A stretch of 5,771 nt of DNA. It comes from Pseudomonadota bacterium. Its GTDB lineage: Bacteria; Pseudomonadota; Gammaproteobacteria; Burkholderiales; Burkholderiaceae_B. The notes under the pieces are model-generated. The model saw nothing but the letters and a program-made list of their open reading frames with translations, was not told the DNA's origin and searched no databases. Below, one piece after another: positions 1 to 5,409 of this stretch. How positions within the stretch are numbered: the first letter of the stretch is position 1; every line of letters starts with the position of its first letter. The DNA lies in assembly GCA_023432075.1 (NCBI GenBank), contig JAEYVD010000009.1:1-5771 (forward strand), read 5' to 3'. Position numbers and translations under genes: made by a program.

Positions 1-559
1 GTTCCAGCATGATGGCGACGGTCTTGTCGTCGATCAGCTTGCGCACGGATTCCAGGTCGTTCAGTTCGGCCTTGGGGAAGCCTTCGACCTGCGGGGCGAA
101 CATCTTGTCCCAGCCCGGCTTGCCCGATGCGGACATGGTGGCCAGGGTGCGGCCGTGGAAGCCGTGGTTCATGGTGATGATCTTGTAGGCGCCGTTCTTC
201 TTGACCTGGCCCCACTTGCGCGCGAGCTTGATGGCGCCTTCGTTGGCTTCGCCGCCGCTGTTGGCGAAGAAGACGCGGTCAAAGTCGGATGCGCCGGTCA
301 GGCGCTGGGCCAGCTCGATCGAGGGGATGTTGTAGAACGCCGGCGACGGGTTCATCAGCTTTTGCGACTGTTCGACCAGCGCGCGCTGCATTTCGGGCGC
401 GGAGTGGCCCAGGGTGTTCACCGCCCAGCCCTGCACGAAGTCCAGGTATCGCTTGCCCGCGTGATCCTCCAGCCAGGATCCCTTGCCGCTGACGAACACG
501 AGGTCCGGGCGGGAGGTGATCTCCATGAGGGTGTTGACGTTGAACTGGCTGAATTCCAT
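1..559 (-). CDS. argD: Acetylornithine aminotransferase-like class III PLP enzyme (N-terminal part, truncated by window edge)
   Basis: The reverse strand reads open from an ATG at 559-557 to the left edge, giving 186 codons of an enzyme family usually near 390-400 residues, so roughly half is visible. This family transfers an amino group between N-acetylornithine and 2-oxoglutarate (arginine pathway) in the cytoplasm, using pyridoxal phosphate. Seen in the translation: start [19 protein letters not shown] near residues 44-53, NPSPAFYN at 70-77, the PLP-phosphate loop [15 protein letters not shown] at 100-114, and HGFHGRT at 132-138. The visible part ends at MLE, where the family's EPxQGE motif would begin. 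The usual loop is SGAEANE; here the Ala is Gly. The start is supported by AGGAA five bases upstream. The PLP lysine lies outside the window. Class III aminotransferases have overlapping substrates, so succinylornithine, ornithine or 4-aminobutyrate specificity cannot be excluded. The family call is firm and the substrate is inferred. Confidence 0.85.
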   Translation of the reverse strand, partial: MEFSQFNVNTLMEITSRPDLVFVSGKGSWLEDHAGKRYLDFVQGWAVNTLGHSAPEMQRALVEQSQKLMNPSPAFYNIPSIELAQRLTGASDFDRVFFANSGGEANEGAIKLARKWGQVKKNGAYKIITMNHGFHGRTLATMSASGKPGWDKMFAPQVEGFPKAELNDLESVRKLIDDKTVAIMLE

Positions 560-564
560 GGCGG

Positions 565-569
565 TTCCT
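565..569 (-). promoter_or_regulatory. Ribosome binding site of the aminotransferase gene
   Basis: On the reverse strand AGGAA stands five bases before the ATG at 559-557. This supports that start over internal ATGs further into the frame. Confidence 0.7.
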
Positions 570-602
570 GCGGGATGTAAGGACAGGGGATGAAGGGAAT
601 TT

Positions 603-624
603 CGGGGAACTTCCCCGGGGGAAG
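603..624. repeat. Two overlapping palindromes built from three GGGGAA/TTCCCC half-sites
   Basis: Half-sites GGGGAA (604-609), TTCCCC (611-616) and GGGGAA (618-623) alternate in orientation with single-base spacers. They make two overlapping 7+1+7 inverted repeats, 603-617 and 610-624. The array lies 44-65 bases upstream of the aminotransferase start and about 165 bases upstream of the Bug receptor start. It could be an operator for a dimeric regulator, or two mutually exclusive RNA hairpins in the aminotransferase leader. The sequence is directly visible; the function is inferred. Confidence 0.55.
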
Positions 625-787
625 CGCGAAAAGGCAAATGTAGCACCGACGGGGGGATGCTATCGTGACGCTACCCCTCCGATCTGCCCCGGGCCGGCCT
701 CACAAGGGCTGCCAGCGCGGGCACTCTATTTTATGCAGGCGATGCGCCCCTCGCGCGCCGTCCGCCGTCGCTTTTTACTGACCAATC

Positions 788-1753
788 ATGAAACGTATTC
801 TTTCCAGTCTTGCCGCCGGCCTGGCGTTGGCCGCCGCCATGACGCCCGCTCACGCGGAATATCCCGACCGTCCCATCCGTCTGATCGTGCCGTTCCCGCC
901 GGGGCAGGCGACCGACATCTTTGCGCGCGCGCTGGCCGAGAAGCTGGGCGCGGCGGTCAAGCAGCCGATCGTGGTGGAGAACCGCGCGGGCGCGGGCAGC
1001 AATATCGGCATGGAGCAGGCCACGCGCGCGGCGCCGGACGGCTACACGCTGGTGATCGCCGGCAGCGCGGCAGCGGTGAACCAGACGCTGTACAAGACCA
1101 TCAACTACAGCCTGACGAAGGATTTTGCGCCGGTGTCGGGGGTGTTCTCGGTGCCGCTGATGTTCCTGGCGACGCCGGCGTCGGGCATTACGTCGCTGCA
1201 GCAGCTGGTGACGCAGGCGCGCGCCAATCCTGGCGAACTGGCGTACGCCAGCGCGGGTATTGGCGGCACGCAGCATTTGTCGGCCGAGATGTTCAAGGCG
1301 GCGGCGAATATTGATATTCGCCACATTCCGTACAAGGGCAGCGGCCCGGCACAGGCGGATTTTCTGGGGCATCAGGTGCCGCTGATGGTGGACTCGGTGA
1401 CGGCGGGCCTGCCGCATGTGCAAAGCAAGAAGGCGGTGGCGCTGGCGGTGACGACGGCCAAGCGGTTGCCGCAGCTGCCGAATGTGCCGACGGTGGCGGA
1501 GTCGGGTTATCCGGGGTTTGAGGCGATTGGCTGGGCGGCGGTGCTGGCGCCGAAGGACACGCCTGCGGAGATTACGAATGCGCTCAGCAAGCAGATCGGG
1601 CAGGTGTTGAATACGCCGGAGATGCAGAAGTTCTTCCGGGATCGCGGGGCGGAGCCGATGCCGCTGACGCCTGAGGCGACTGGGTCGTTTATTGCCTCGG
1701 AAGTGGATAAGTGGGGCAAGGCGGTCAAGCAGTCGGGCGCGCAGGTGGATTAA
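788..1753 (+). CDS. Bug-family (TctC-like) periplasmic solute receptor
   Basis: This 321-residue protein has the usual length for tripartite tricarboxylate transporter (TTT) receptors, which bind carboxylates and related small metabolites in the periplasm and pass them to TctA/TctB membrane proteins. It has a Sec signal peptide: Lys-Arg n-region, Ala/Leu core from residue 8, AHA cleavage site after residue 23. The mature protein opens with the family hallmark [15 protein letters not shown] (25-39) followed by a conserved-position Asp at 43. It also has [11 protein letters not shown], the P-Y-K-G segment ([11 protein letters not shown]) and a late [17 protein letters not shown] block. An in-frame TGA at 779-781 rules out a longer protein starting upstream. 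The bases before the ATG (CTTTTTACTGACCAATC) contain no Shine-Dalgarno sequence. No tctA or tctB lies nearby, so it is an orphan receptor, as is common in Bordetella-like genomes. The ligand cannot be predicted. The gene is monocistronic, with its own terminator 23 bases downstream. Confidence 0.93.
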   Translation: MKRILSSLAAGLALAAAMTPAHAEYPDRPIRLIVPFPPGQATDIFARALAEKLGAAVKQPIVVENRAGAGSNIGMEQATRAAPDGYTLVIAGSAAAVNQTLYKTINYSLTKDFAPVSGVFSVPLMFLATPASGITSLQQLVTQARANPGELAYASAGIGGTQHLSAEMFKAAANIDIRHIPYKGSGPAQADFLGHQVPLMVDSVTAGLPHVQSKKAVALAVTTAKRLPQLPNVPTVAESGYPGFEAIGWAAVLAPKDTPAEITNALSKQIGQVLNTPEMQKFFRDRGAEPMPLTPEATGSFIASEVDKWGKAVKQSGAQVD

Positions 1754-1776
1754 GCGCGACGCTGGGTTGATACGGC

Positions 1777-1811
1777 AAGCCGTTCCTGAAAAGGGACGGC
1801 TTTTTTGTTTT
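1777..1811 (+). terminator. Intrinsic terminator of the Bug receptor gene
   Basis: AAGCCGTTCC (1777-1786) pairs with GGGACGGCTT (1793-1802) in a 10-bp stem with one G-U pair and a six-base loop (TGAAAA). It is followed by T6-G-T4 (1801-1811). It lies 23 bases after the receptor stop codon and separates that gene from the ABC operon. Confidence 0.92.
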
Positions 1812-1828
1812 GGGCATTTACTTGGCTT

Positions 1829-1842
1829 GGCAGGAGCCTGCC
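1829..1842. repeat. Perfect inverted repeat GGCAGG-AG-CCTGCC
   Basis: Six-base arms with a two-base centre lie 18 bases beyond the terminator T-tract and about 100 bases upstream of the sigma-54 -24 element. It has no T-tract of its own. The position fits an activator or repressor site for the ABC operon, but the sequence matches no operator I recognise. Confidence 0.4.
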
Positions 1843-1888
1843 CGCGATCCAAACCAGTGCCGCCGCGCCCGCCAACGGCGCATCGGCC

Positions 1889-1903
1889 GCACCAGAAGGG
1901 GGC
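1889..1903 (+). promoter_or_regulatory. Possible NtrC-like enhancer site (GCAC-N7-GGGC)
   Basis: The NtrC binding pattern is GCAC-N7-GTGC. Here GCAC (1889-1892) is followed at the same spacing by GGGC (1900-1903), one base off. It lies about 70-80 bases upstream of the predicted sigma-54 start point, closer than typical enhancers but workable. A single degenerate site is weak evidence in GC-rich DNA. Confidence 0.2.
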
Positions 1904-1944
1904 AACACACGCACCGTCCCCGCCGCCTCCCCGCGCAGCCTACA

Positions 1945-1960
1945 TGGCACAGAACTTGCA
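1945..1960 (+). promoter_or_regulatory. Sigma-54 (RpoN) -24/-12 promoter of the amino acid ABC operon
   Basis: TGGCAC (1945-1950), five bases, then TTGCA (1956-1960) matches the RpoN consensus TGGCAC-N5-TTGCA at every defined position. The invariant GG (1946-1947) and GC (1958-1959) are exactly ten bases apart. Transcription would start near 1971, giving a leader of about 66 bases before the binding-protein ATG. I found no good sigma-70 promoter in the same gap. Sigma-54 promoters need an AAA+ enhancer-binding activator, and amino acid uptake operons are frequent members of this regulon. Confidence 0.75.
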
Positions 1961-2024
1961 TCTCCTCGCTTTGTATACCGACTTGGTGTGCAACGCATTG
2001 ACCCGACCGGGCAGTGCGGGCCCT

Positions 2025-2028
2025 GGAG
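2025..2028 (+). promoter_or_regulatory. Ribosome binding site that fixes the binding-protein start
   Basis: GGAG stands eight bases before the ATG at 2037-2039. The frame stays open upstream to an ATG at 1692, inside the Bug gene and across its terminator. This site, together with the signal peptide that begins at 2037, decides the start. Confidence 0.75.
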
Positions 2029-2036
2029 ACTTCCTT

Positions 2037-2819
2037 ATGAAACGCAGAACCCTGTTGCTGTCCCTTTGCGCCGCCGCCAGCATCCTGGCCGCGCCCCTGT
2101 CGCACGCCGACGCGCTGGACGATATCGTCAAGGCGGGCGTCATCAAGATTGCGGTGCCGCAGGACTTTCCGCCGTTTGGGTCGGTGGGCGCCGACATGAA
2201 GCCGCTGGGCTATGACATCGACACGGCCCAACTCATCGCCAAGCAACTGGGCGTGAAGCTGGAATTGGTGCCGGTGACCAGCGCGAACCGCGTGCCCTAC
2301 CTGCAGACCAAGAAAGTGGACCTGGTGATCTCCAGCCTGGGCAAGAACGCCGAGCGCGAGAAGGCCATCGACTTCACGGACGCCTATGCGCCGTTCTTCA
2401 ATGGGGTGTTTGGCCCGGCGGACCTGAAGGTGTCGTCGGTGGCCGATCTGGCGGGCAAGACCATTGGCGTGACGCGGGGCGCGGTGGAAGACATCGAGCT
2501 GACCAAGATTGCGCCGGCGTCGGCCACACTCAAGCGGTACGAGGACAACAACGGCACGATCACGGCCTTTCTGTCGGGCCAGGTGCCGATGATCGCGACG
2601 GGCAACGTGGTGGCCGCCGCGATTCTGGCGCGCAATCCGCCCAAGAAGCCGGAAACGAAGTTCCTGATCAAGAATTCGCCGTGCTACATCGGCCTGAACA
2701 AGGACGAACCGAAGCTGCGCGCCCGCGTGAACGACATCCTGGCCGCGGCCAAGCGTGACGGGTCGCTGTCGGCGATTTCGCAGAAGTGGCTGGGCGCCGA
2801 ACTGCCCAAGGATCTGTAG
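2037..2819 (+). CDS. Polar amino acid ABC transporter, periplasmic substrate-binding protein
   Basis: This 260-residue protein belongs to the family-3 bacterial solute-binding proteins (PAAT class), which capture an amino acid in the periplasm and deliver it to the membrane permeases. A Sec signal peptide (MKRRTLLLSL, hydrophobic core, SHA cleavage after residue 24) precedes a mature protein starting DALDDIVKAG. Family features seen: IKIAVPQDFPPFG (36-48), GYDIDTAQLIAKQLGV (58-73), the ligand-contact segment TSANRVPYL (81-89) with the Arg that normally binds the substrate carboxylate, and VDLVISSLGKNAEREKAIDFT (94-114). The C-terminus has the usual KRDGSL...KWLG ending. Cys11 lies inside the signal core and is too early for a lipobox, so I call it soluble rather than lipid-anchored. 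It is the first gene of the operon, behind a sigma-54 promoter. The gene order matches gltIJKL, but the ligand cannot be read from sequence alone. Confidence 0.93.
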   Translation: MKRRTLLLSLCAAASILAAPLSHADALDDIVKAGVIKIAVPQDFPPFGSVGADMKPLGYDIDTAQLIAKQLGVKLELVPVTSANRVPYLQTKKVDLVISSLGKNAEREKAIDFTDAYAPFFNGVFGPADLKVSSVADLAGKTIGVTRGAVEDIELTKIAPASATLKRYEDNNGTITAFLSGQVPMIATGNVVAAAILARNPPKKPETKFLIKNSPCYIGLNKDEPKLRARVNDILAAAKRDGSLSAISQKWLGAELPKDL

Positions 2820-2835
2820 GCTGCGCGAGGCCGTC

Positions 2836-3504
2836 ATGGCTTACCAGTACGACTTTTCCTCGGTGTTCGAGTACACGCCGGTGCTGATCAAGGGCATCGG
2901 CGTCACGATCGAACTGATCGCGTTCGGCGCGGTGGCGGGCGTGGCCCTGGGCATCGTCTGCGCCTGGGTGCGCACGCAGGGCCCGGCGTGGCTGCGTGCG
3001 CCGGTCACCGCCTATATCGAGCTGATCCGGAACACGCCGTTCCTGATCCAGCTCTTTTTCGTGTTTTTTGGCCTGCCGTCGCTGGGCATTCAGCTGGGCG
3101 AGATGCAGGCGGCGTGCCTGGCGATGGCGCTGAACCTGGGCGCCTATAGCGCGGAGATCATCCGAGCCGGGATCGACGCCACGCCGCGCGGGCAGTACGA
3201 AGCGGGCGCCAGCCTGGCGCTGTCGCGCCTGCAAGTGTTCCGGCACGTGGTGCTCAAGCCGGCGCTGATGCGCATCTGGCCGGCACTGTCTTCGCAGATC
3301 GTGATTGTGAAGCTGGGGTCGGCGGTGTGTTCGCAGATCGCGGCTGAAGACCTGACCTTTGCCGCGAACTTCATCCAGTCGCGCAATTTTCGCGCGTTCG
3401 AAGTGTATTTCGTGACGACCGGGATCTATCTGGTGCTGGCGGTGCTGCTGCGCCAGGTGCTGCGCCTGACCGGACGGCGGCTTTTTCGCAAGGCGGCAAG
3501 ATGA
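2836..3504 (+). CDS. Polar amino acid ABC transporter permease 1 (HisM/GltJ-like)
   Basis: This 222-residue inner-membrane protein forms half of the import channel. Membrane segments are visible near residues 20-43, 69-87, 90-112 and 198-213. The PAAT permease segment YIELIRNTPFLIQLFFVFFGLP spans 60-81. The EAA loop that docks on the ATPase starts at E122 (EAGASLALSRLQVF) and continues HVVLKPAL, where the family's usual LPQAL reads LKPAL. A late segment, AAEDLTFAANFIQSRNFRAF, is typical of acidic or neutral amino acid permeases. The start at 2836 has GAGG five bases upstream. A longer in-frame start at 2755 would lie inside the preceding gene and add a non-membrane, Arg-rich stretch, so I reject it. 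It lies 16 bases after the binding-protein stop and its TGA overlaps the next ATG. Confidence 0.93.
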   Translation: MAYQYDFSSVFEYTPVLIKGIGVTIELIAFGAVAGVALGIVCAWVRTQGPAWLRAPVTAYIELIRNTPFLIQLFFVFFGLPSLGIQLGEMQAACLAMALNLGAYSAEIIRAGIDATPRGQYEAGASLALSRLQVFRHVVLKPALMRIWPALSSQIVIVKLGSAVCSQIAAEDLTFAANFIQSRNFRAFEVYFVTTGIYLVLAVLLRQVLRLTGRRLFRKAAR

Positions 3505-4157
3505 TCGAGTTCTCGACCTGGGACATCGTGCGCAACCTGCTGCTGGCGGCGCGCTGGACCATCGTGCTGTCGCTGGCGGCCTTTGCGGGCGGGGCGCTGA
3601 TGGGGTTGCTGGCGCTGATGATGCGCACGTCGCGCGTGGCGGCGATGCGCCGCATCAGCTGGGCATACATCGAACTCTTTCAGGGCACGCCGCTTCTGAT
3701 GCAGCTGTTCCTGGCGTTTTTCGGGCTGTCGCTGATCGGCGTGGAGGTGCCGCCGTGGTTGGCTGCCGGGGCGGCGCTGACGCTGTGGTCGGGCGCGTTC
3801 CTGGCCGAGATCTGGCGCGGGTGTGTGGAAGCCGTGCCGAAAGGACAGTGGGAAGCGTCGGCCAGCCTGGCGCTGGGGTATGTGCAGCAGATGCGCTATG
3901 TGGTGCTGCCGCAGGCGCTGCGCATTGCGGTCGCGCCGACCGTGGGCTTTGCGGTGCAGATCGTCAAGAGCACGGCGCTGACCTCCATCATCGGCTTCAC
4001 GGAACTGTCGAAGGCGGCCACCGTGATCACCAACGCCACCTTCAGCCCCTTCACTGTCTATGCCTGCGCCGCGCTCATCTACTTTGCGCTGTGCTGGCCC
4101 CTGTCGCGCCTAAGCCTCCGGCTGGAAAGGAAGTTGCATGCCCCTCATCGCCCTTGA
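3501..4157 (+). CDS. Polar amino acid ABC transporter permease 2 (HisQ/GltK-like)
   Basis: This 218-residue membrane protein should pair with the upstream permease as a heterodimeric channel. Its start overlaps the previous stop in an ATGA (3501-3504), the usual arrangement for translational coupling, with AGGCGG four bases before the ATG. Hydrophobic segments lie near residues 13-41, 65-81, 86-107, 143-158 and 184-204. The family segment YIELFQGTPLLMQLF is at 56-70. The EAA loop starts at E118 (EASASLALGYVQQM) and runs on to YVVLPQAL (133-140), fully canonical. The following FAVQIVKSTALTSIIGF block is typical of the class. The Arg/Lys-rich C-terminus (RLERKLHAPHRP) overlaps the ATPase gene by 20 bases. 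Length is normal and there is no sign of damage. Confidence 0.93.
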   Translation: MIEFSTWDIVRNLLLAARWTIVLSLAAFAGGALMGLLALMMRTSRVAAMRRISWAYIELFQGTPLLMQLFLAFFGLSLIGVEVPPWLAAGAALTLWSGAFLAEIWRGCVEAVPKGQWEASASLALGYVQQMRYVVLPQALRIAVAPTVGFAVQIVKSTALTSIIGFTELSKAATVITNATFSPFTVYACAALIYFALCWPLSRLSLRLERKLHAPHRP

Positions 4158-4875
4158 AGACGTCCGCAAACGGTTCGGCGACAACGAAGTCCTGAAAGGC
4201 GTGACCTTGCGCGTCGACCCCGGCGAGGTCATTGCCATCATCGGCAAGAGCGGCTCGGGCAAGAGCACGCTGCTGCGTTGCATTAACGGGCTGGAGCAGA
4301 TCGACGGCGGCGCGATCATGGTGGCCGACGCGCAGCTGGGCGACGACGAGCTGCGCCTGCGCGCGTTGCGGCTGAAGGTCGGGATGATTTTTCAGCAGTT
4401 CAACCTGTTTCCGCACCTGACCGTGGGACGCAATGTGATGCTGTCGCCCATGGTGGCCAAGCGGGTGCCCGAACGCGAAGCCGAGGACATGGCCCGGGCC
4501 ATGCTGACCCGCGTGGGCCTGGCCCATAAGTTCGACGCCTGGCCGGACGAACTGTCCGGCGGTCAGCAGCAGCGCGTGGCGATTGCCCGCGCGCTGGCGA
4601 TGCAGCCGCTGGCGCTGTTGTGCGACGAAATCACGTCGGCGCTGGACCCAGAGCTGGTCAATGAGGTGCTGGCGGTCGTGCGCGAGCTGGCTGCCGACGG
4701 CATGACGCTGTTGATGGTGACGCACGAAATGCGCTTTGCGCGCGAGGTCTGTGATCGCGTGGTGTTCATGCACCAGGGGCGCGTGCACGAGATCGGTCCG
4801 CCGGAACAACTTTTCACGGCGCCGGCCACGCCAGAGTTGCGGCAGTTCCTGGGGATGACGAACCTGGCGGCGTGA
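4138..4875 (+). CDS. Polar amino acid ABC transporter ATP-binding protein (GlnQ/HisP/GltL class)
   Basis: This 245-residue cytoplasmic ATPase powers uptake through the two permeases, working as a homodimer. All catalytic motifs are present: Walker A GKSGSGKST (36-44), Q-loop IFQQFNLFPHLT (84-95), signature LSGGQQQR (139-146), Walker B with catalytic Glu in LALLCDEITSALDPE (158-172), and the switch His in VTHEM (H196). Walker B reads CDEIT where most of the class has FDEPT; the Asp and Glu are retained, so activity should be intact. The start overlaps permease 2 by 20 bases and is supported by AAGGAAG four bases upstream, lying inside the end of the permease gene. It is the last gene of the operon. 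No plus-strand intrinsic terminator follows it before the next gene, so some read-through into csbD is possible. Confidence 0.96.
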   Translation: MPLIALEDVRKRFGDNEVLKGVTLRVDPGEVIAIIGKSGSGKSTLLRCINGLEQIDGGAIMVADAQLGDDELRLRALRLKVGMIFQQFNLFPHLTVGRNVMLSPMVAKRVPEREAEDMARAMLTRVGLAHKFDAWPDELSGGQQQRVAIARALAMQPLALLCDEITSALDPELVNEVLAVVRELAADGMTLLMVTHEMRFAREVCDRVVFMHQGRVHEIGPPEQLFTAPATPELRQFLGMTNLAA

Positions 4876-4884
4876 GCCGCAAGT

Positions 4885-4909
4885 AAAAATGCACCACCTG
4901 TCCTGGTGC
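4885..4909 (-). terminator. Hairpin with T-run only on the reverse strand (candidate minus-strand terminator)
   Basis: GCACCA (4891-4896) and TGGTGC (4904-4909) form a perfect 6-bp stem with a seven-base loop. On the plus strand no T-run follows, but an A5 run (4885-4889) precedes it, so reading leftward the hairpin ends in A-TTTTT, like an intrinsic terminator. It would stop antisense transcription coming from the right before it enters the ABC operon. The stem is short, so efficiency is uncertain. Confidence 0.4.
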
Positions 4910-4940
4910 GCATGCCTCTATCGCGGGTGCGGCGCGGTTC

Positions 4941-4947
4941 CTATATT
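4941..4947 (+). promoter_or_regulatory. Candidate sigma-S/sigma-70 -10 element upstream of csbD
   Basis: CTATATT in a GC-rich gap matches the sigma-S -10 core CTATACT at six of seven bases, including the C preceding the hexamer. No convincing -35 lies 16-18 bases upstream, which is tolerated by sigma-S. The start would fall near 4954, giving a leader of about 67 bases that contains a small hairpin (CCGGG/CCCGG, 4969-4982). Enterobacterial CsbD homologues are stress-induced, which fits. The call rests on one hexamer. Confidence 0.35.
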
Positions 4948-5020
4948 GGACCTGTCCGCCGCCGGACTCCGGGTTTCCCCGGCGCGGTTTCACCCCACCT
5001 GAAACCTGAGGATCGATGAC

Positions 5021-5203
5021 ATGGACAAGGACCGCATCAAGGGCGCCGCCAAGGAAGTGAAGGGCGCGATCAAGGAAACAGCTGGCAAGGTGACGGGCAG
5101 CACCCGCACCGAAGCCGAAGGAAAAGTGGAGAAAGCCGAAGGTAAAGTGCAGCGCAATGTGGGAGAAGCGAAGGATCAGGCACGGGACTTGCTGGACAAG
5201 TAA
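5021..5203 (+). CDS. CsbD-family small stress protein
   Basis: This 60-residue, Lys/Glu/Ala/Gly-rich protein has no signal peptide, membrane segment or cysteine, so it is probably cytoplasmic. It matches the CsbD family across its whole length: MDKDRIKGAAKEVKGAIKE (1-19) followed by AGKVTGSTRTEAEGKVEKAEGK. EGKV recurs seven residues apart (33-36 and 40-43), and the K-G/E-G periodicity suggests a repetitive amphipathic helix or a largely disordered chain. Family members are induced by general stress (sigma-B in Bacillus, stationary-phase or osmotic stress in enterobacteria), but their molecular role is unknown. GAGG lies nine bases before the ATG, a slightly long spacing. The entericidin-like gene follows 58 bases downstream on the same strand with no terminator between them, so the two probably share a transcript. 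Confidence 0.9.
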   Translation: MDKDRIKGAAKEVKGAIKETAGKVTGSTRTEAEGKVEKAEGKVQRNVGEAKDQARDLLDK

Positions 5204-5232
5204 TTGCGGCTGCCATTCGGCATGACCCGCAA
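5204..5232 (+). repeat. Imperfect intercistronic stem-loop between csbD and the entericidin-like gene
   Basis: Starting directly after the csbD stop, TTGCGG (5204-5209) can pair with CCGCAA (5227-5232), and inside it TGCC (5211-5214) pairs with GGCA (5219-5222) around an ATTC loop. No T-run follows, so it is not an intrinsic terminator. It could protect or process the shared mRNA. Confidence 0.35.
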
Positions 5233-5250
5233 CGTCCAATGATCGCCCGA

Positions 5251-5255
5251 AGGAG
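5251..5255 (+). promoter_or_regulatory. Strong ribosome binding site of the entericidin-like gene
   Basis: A consensus AGGAG lies six bases before the ATG at 5262-5264, in a purine-rich stretch. It is the best Shine-Dalgarno sequence in the window and is strong evidence that this very short frame is translated. Confidence 0.85.
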
Positions 5256-5261
5256 AAGAAA

Positions 5262-5390
5262 ATGACCCACCGTATTTGGCTTGCACTGATGCTCGCGATT
5301 ACCGCCGTGACCGCCGGTTGCAACACGATGGAAGGTGCCGGCAAAGACATTGAAAGGGGCGGGGAAAAGATCCAGCAGCAGGCCAAGTAG
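5262..5390 (+). CDS. Entericidin A/B-family small lipoprotein
   Basis: This 42-residue frame encodes a lipoprotein precursor: MTHRIWLALMLAITAVTAGC, where the hydrophobic stretch ends in a lipobox (T-A-G-C, lipidated Cys at residue 20). The mature peptide of about 23 residues, starting CNTMEGAGKDIERGGEKI, has the CNT...G.G.DI..GG..I pattern of entericidins. Those are small cell-envelope lipoproteins; in E. coli EcnA/EcnB were described as an antidote/toxin pair linked to stationary-phase lysis. Only one copy is present here, so a toxin-antidote role cannot be claimed. The start is fixed by AGGAG six bases upstream, and the stop is TAG. A strong terminator follows 19 bases later. Pairing with csbD upstream suggests a small stress or envelope-response transcript. 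The frame is short enough to be missed by length cut-offs. Confidence 0.88.
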   Translation: MTHRIWLALMLAITAVTAGCNTMEGAGKDIERGGEKIQQQAK

Positions 5391-5409
5391 GCGCTTGCAG
5401 GCTGTATCC

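Noticed and set aside
727..732. TATTTT as a sigma-70 -10 element for the Bug gene
   Set aside because: It is a plausible hexamer in a GC-rich gap, but no -35-like sequence is found 15-18 bases upstream, so I did not list it as a promoter.
733..1314. Plus-strand frame starting at the ATG at 733
   Set aside because: It is out of frame with the Bug receptor, has no motifs, and is an Arg/Gly-rich shadow.
731..1852. Long open frame on the reverse strand (about 373 codons) across the Bug receptor gene
   Set aside because: Its product is extremely rich in Arg, His and Leu with no recognisable domain. It is the antisense shadow of a GC-rich gene that has a signal peptide and family motifs.
1956..1979. 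TTGCAT and TATACC as a sigma-70 promoter pair
   Set aside because: The spacing is only 12 bases, too short. TTGCA is better explained as the -12 element of the sigma-54 promoter.
1692..2036. N-terminal extension of the ABC binding protein to an upstream ATG
   Set aside because: The extension would overlap the Bug gene and cross a strong terminator and the sigma-54 promoter. A ribosome site and complete signal peptide begin at 2037.
2064..2069. Cys11 of the ABC binding protein as a lipoprotein lipobox
   Set aside because: It lies too early in the hydrophobic core, while a clear SHA signal peptidase I site follows at residues 22-24.
1818..2837. Reverse-strand open frame (about 339 codons) across the ABC binding-protein gene
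   Set aside because: Same Arg/His-rich low-information composition, opposite a well-supported gene, with no family motifs.
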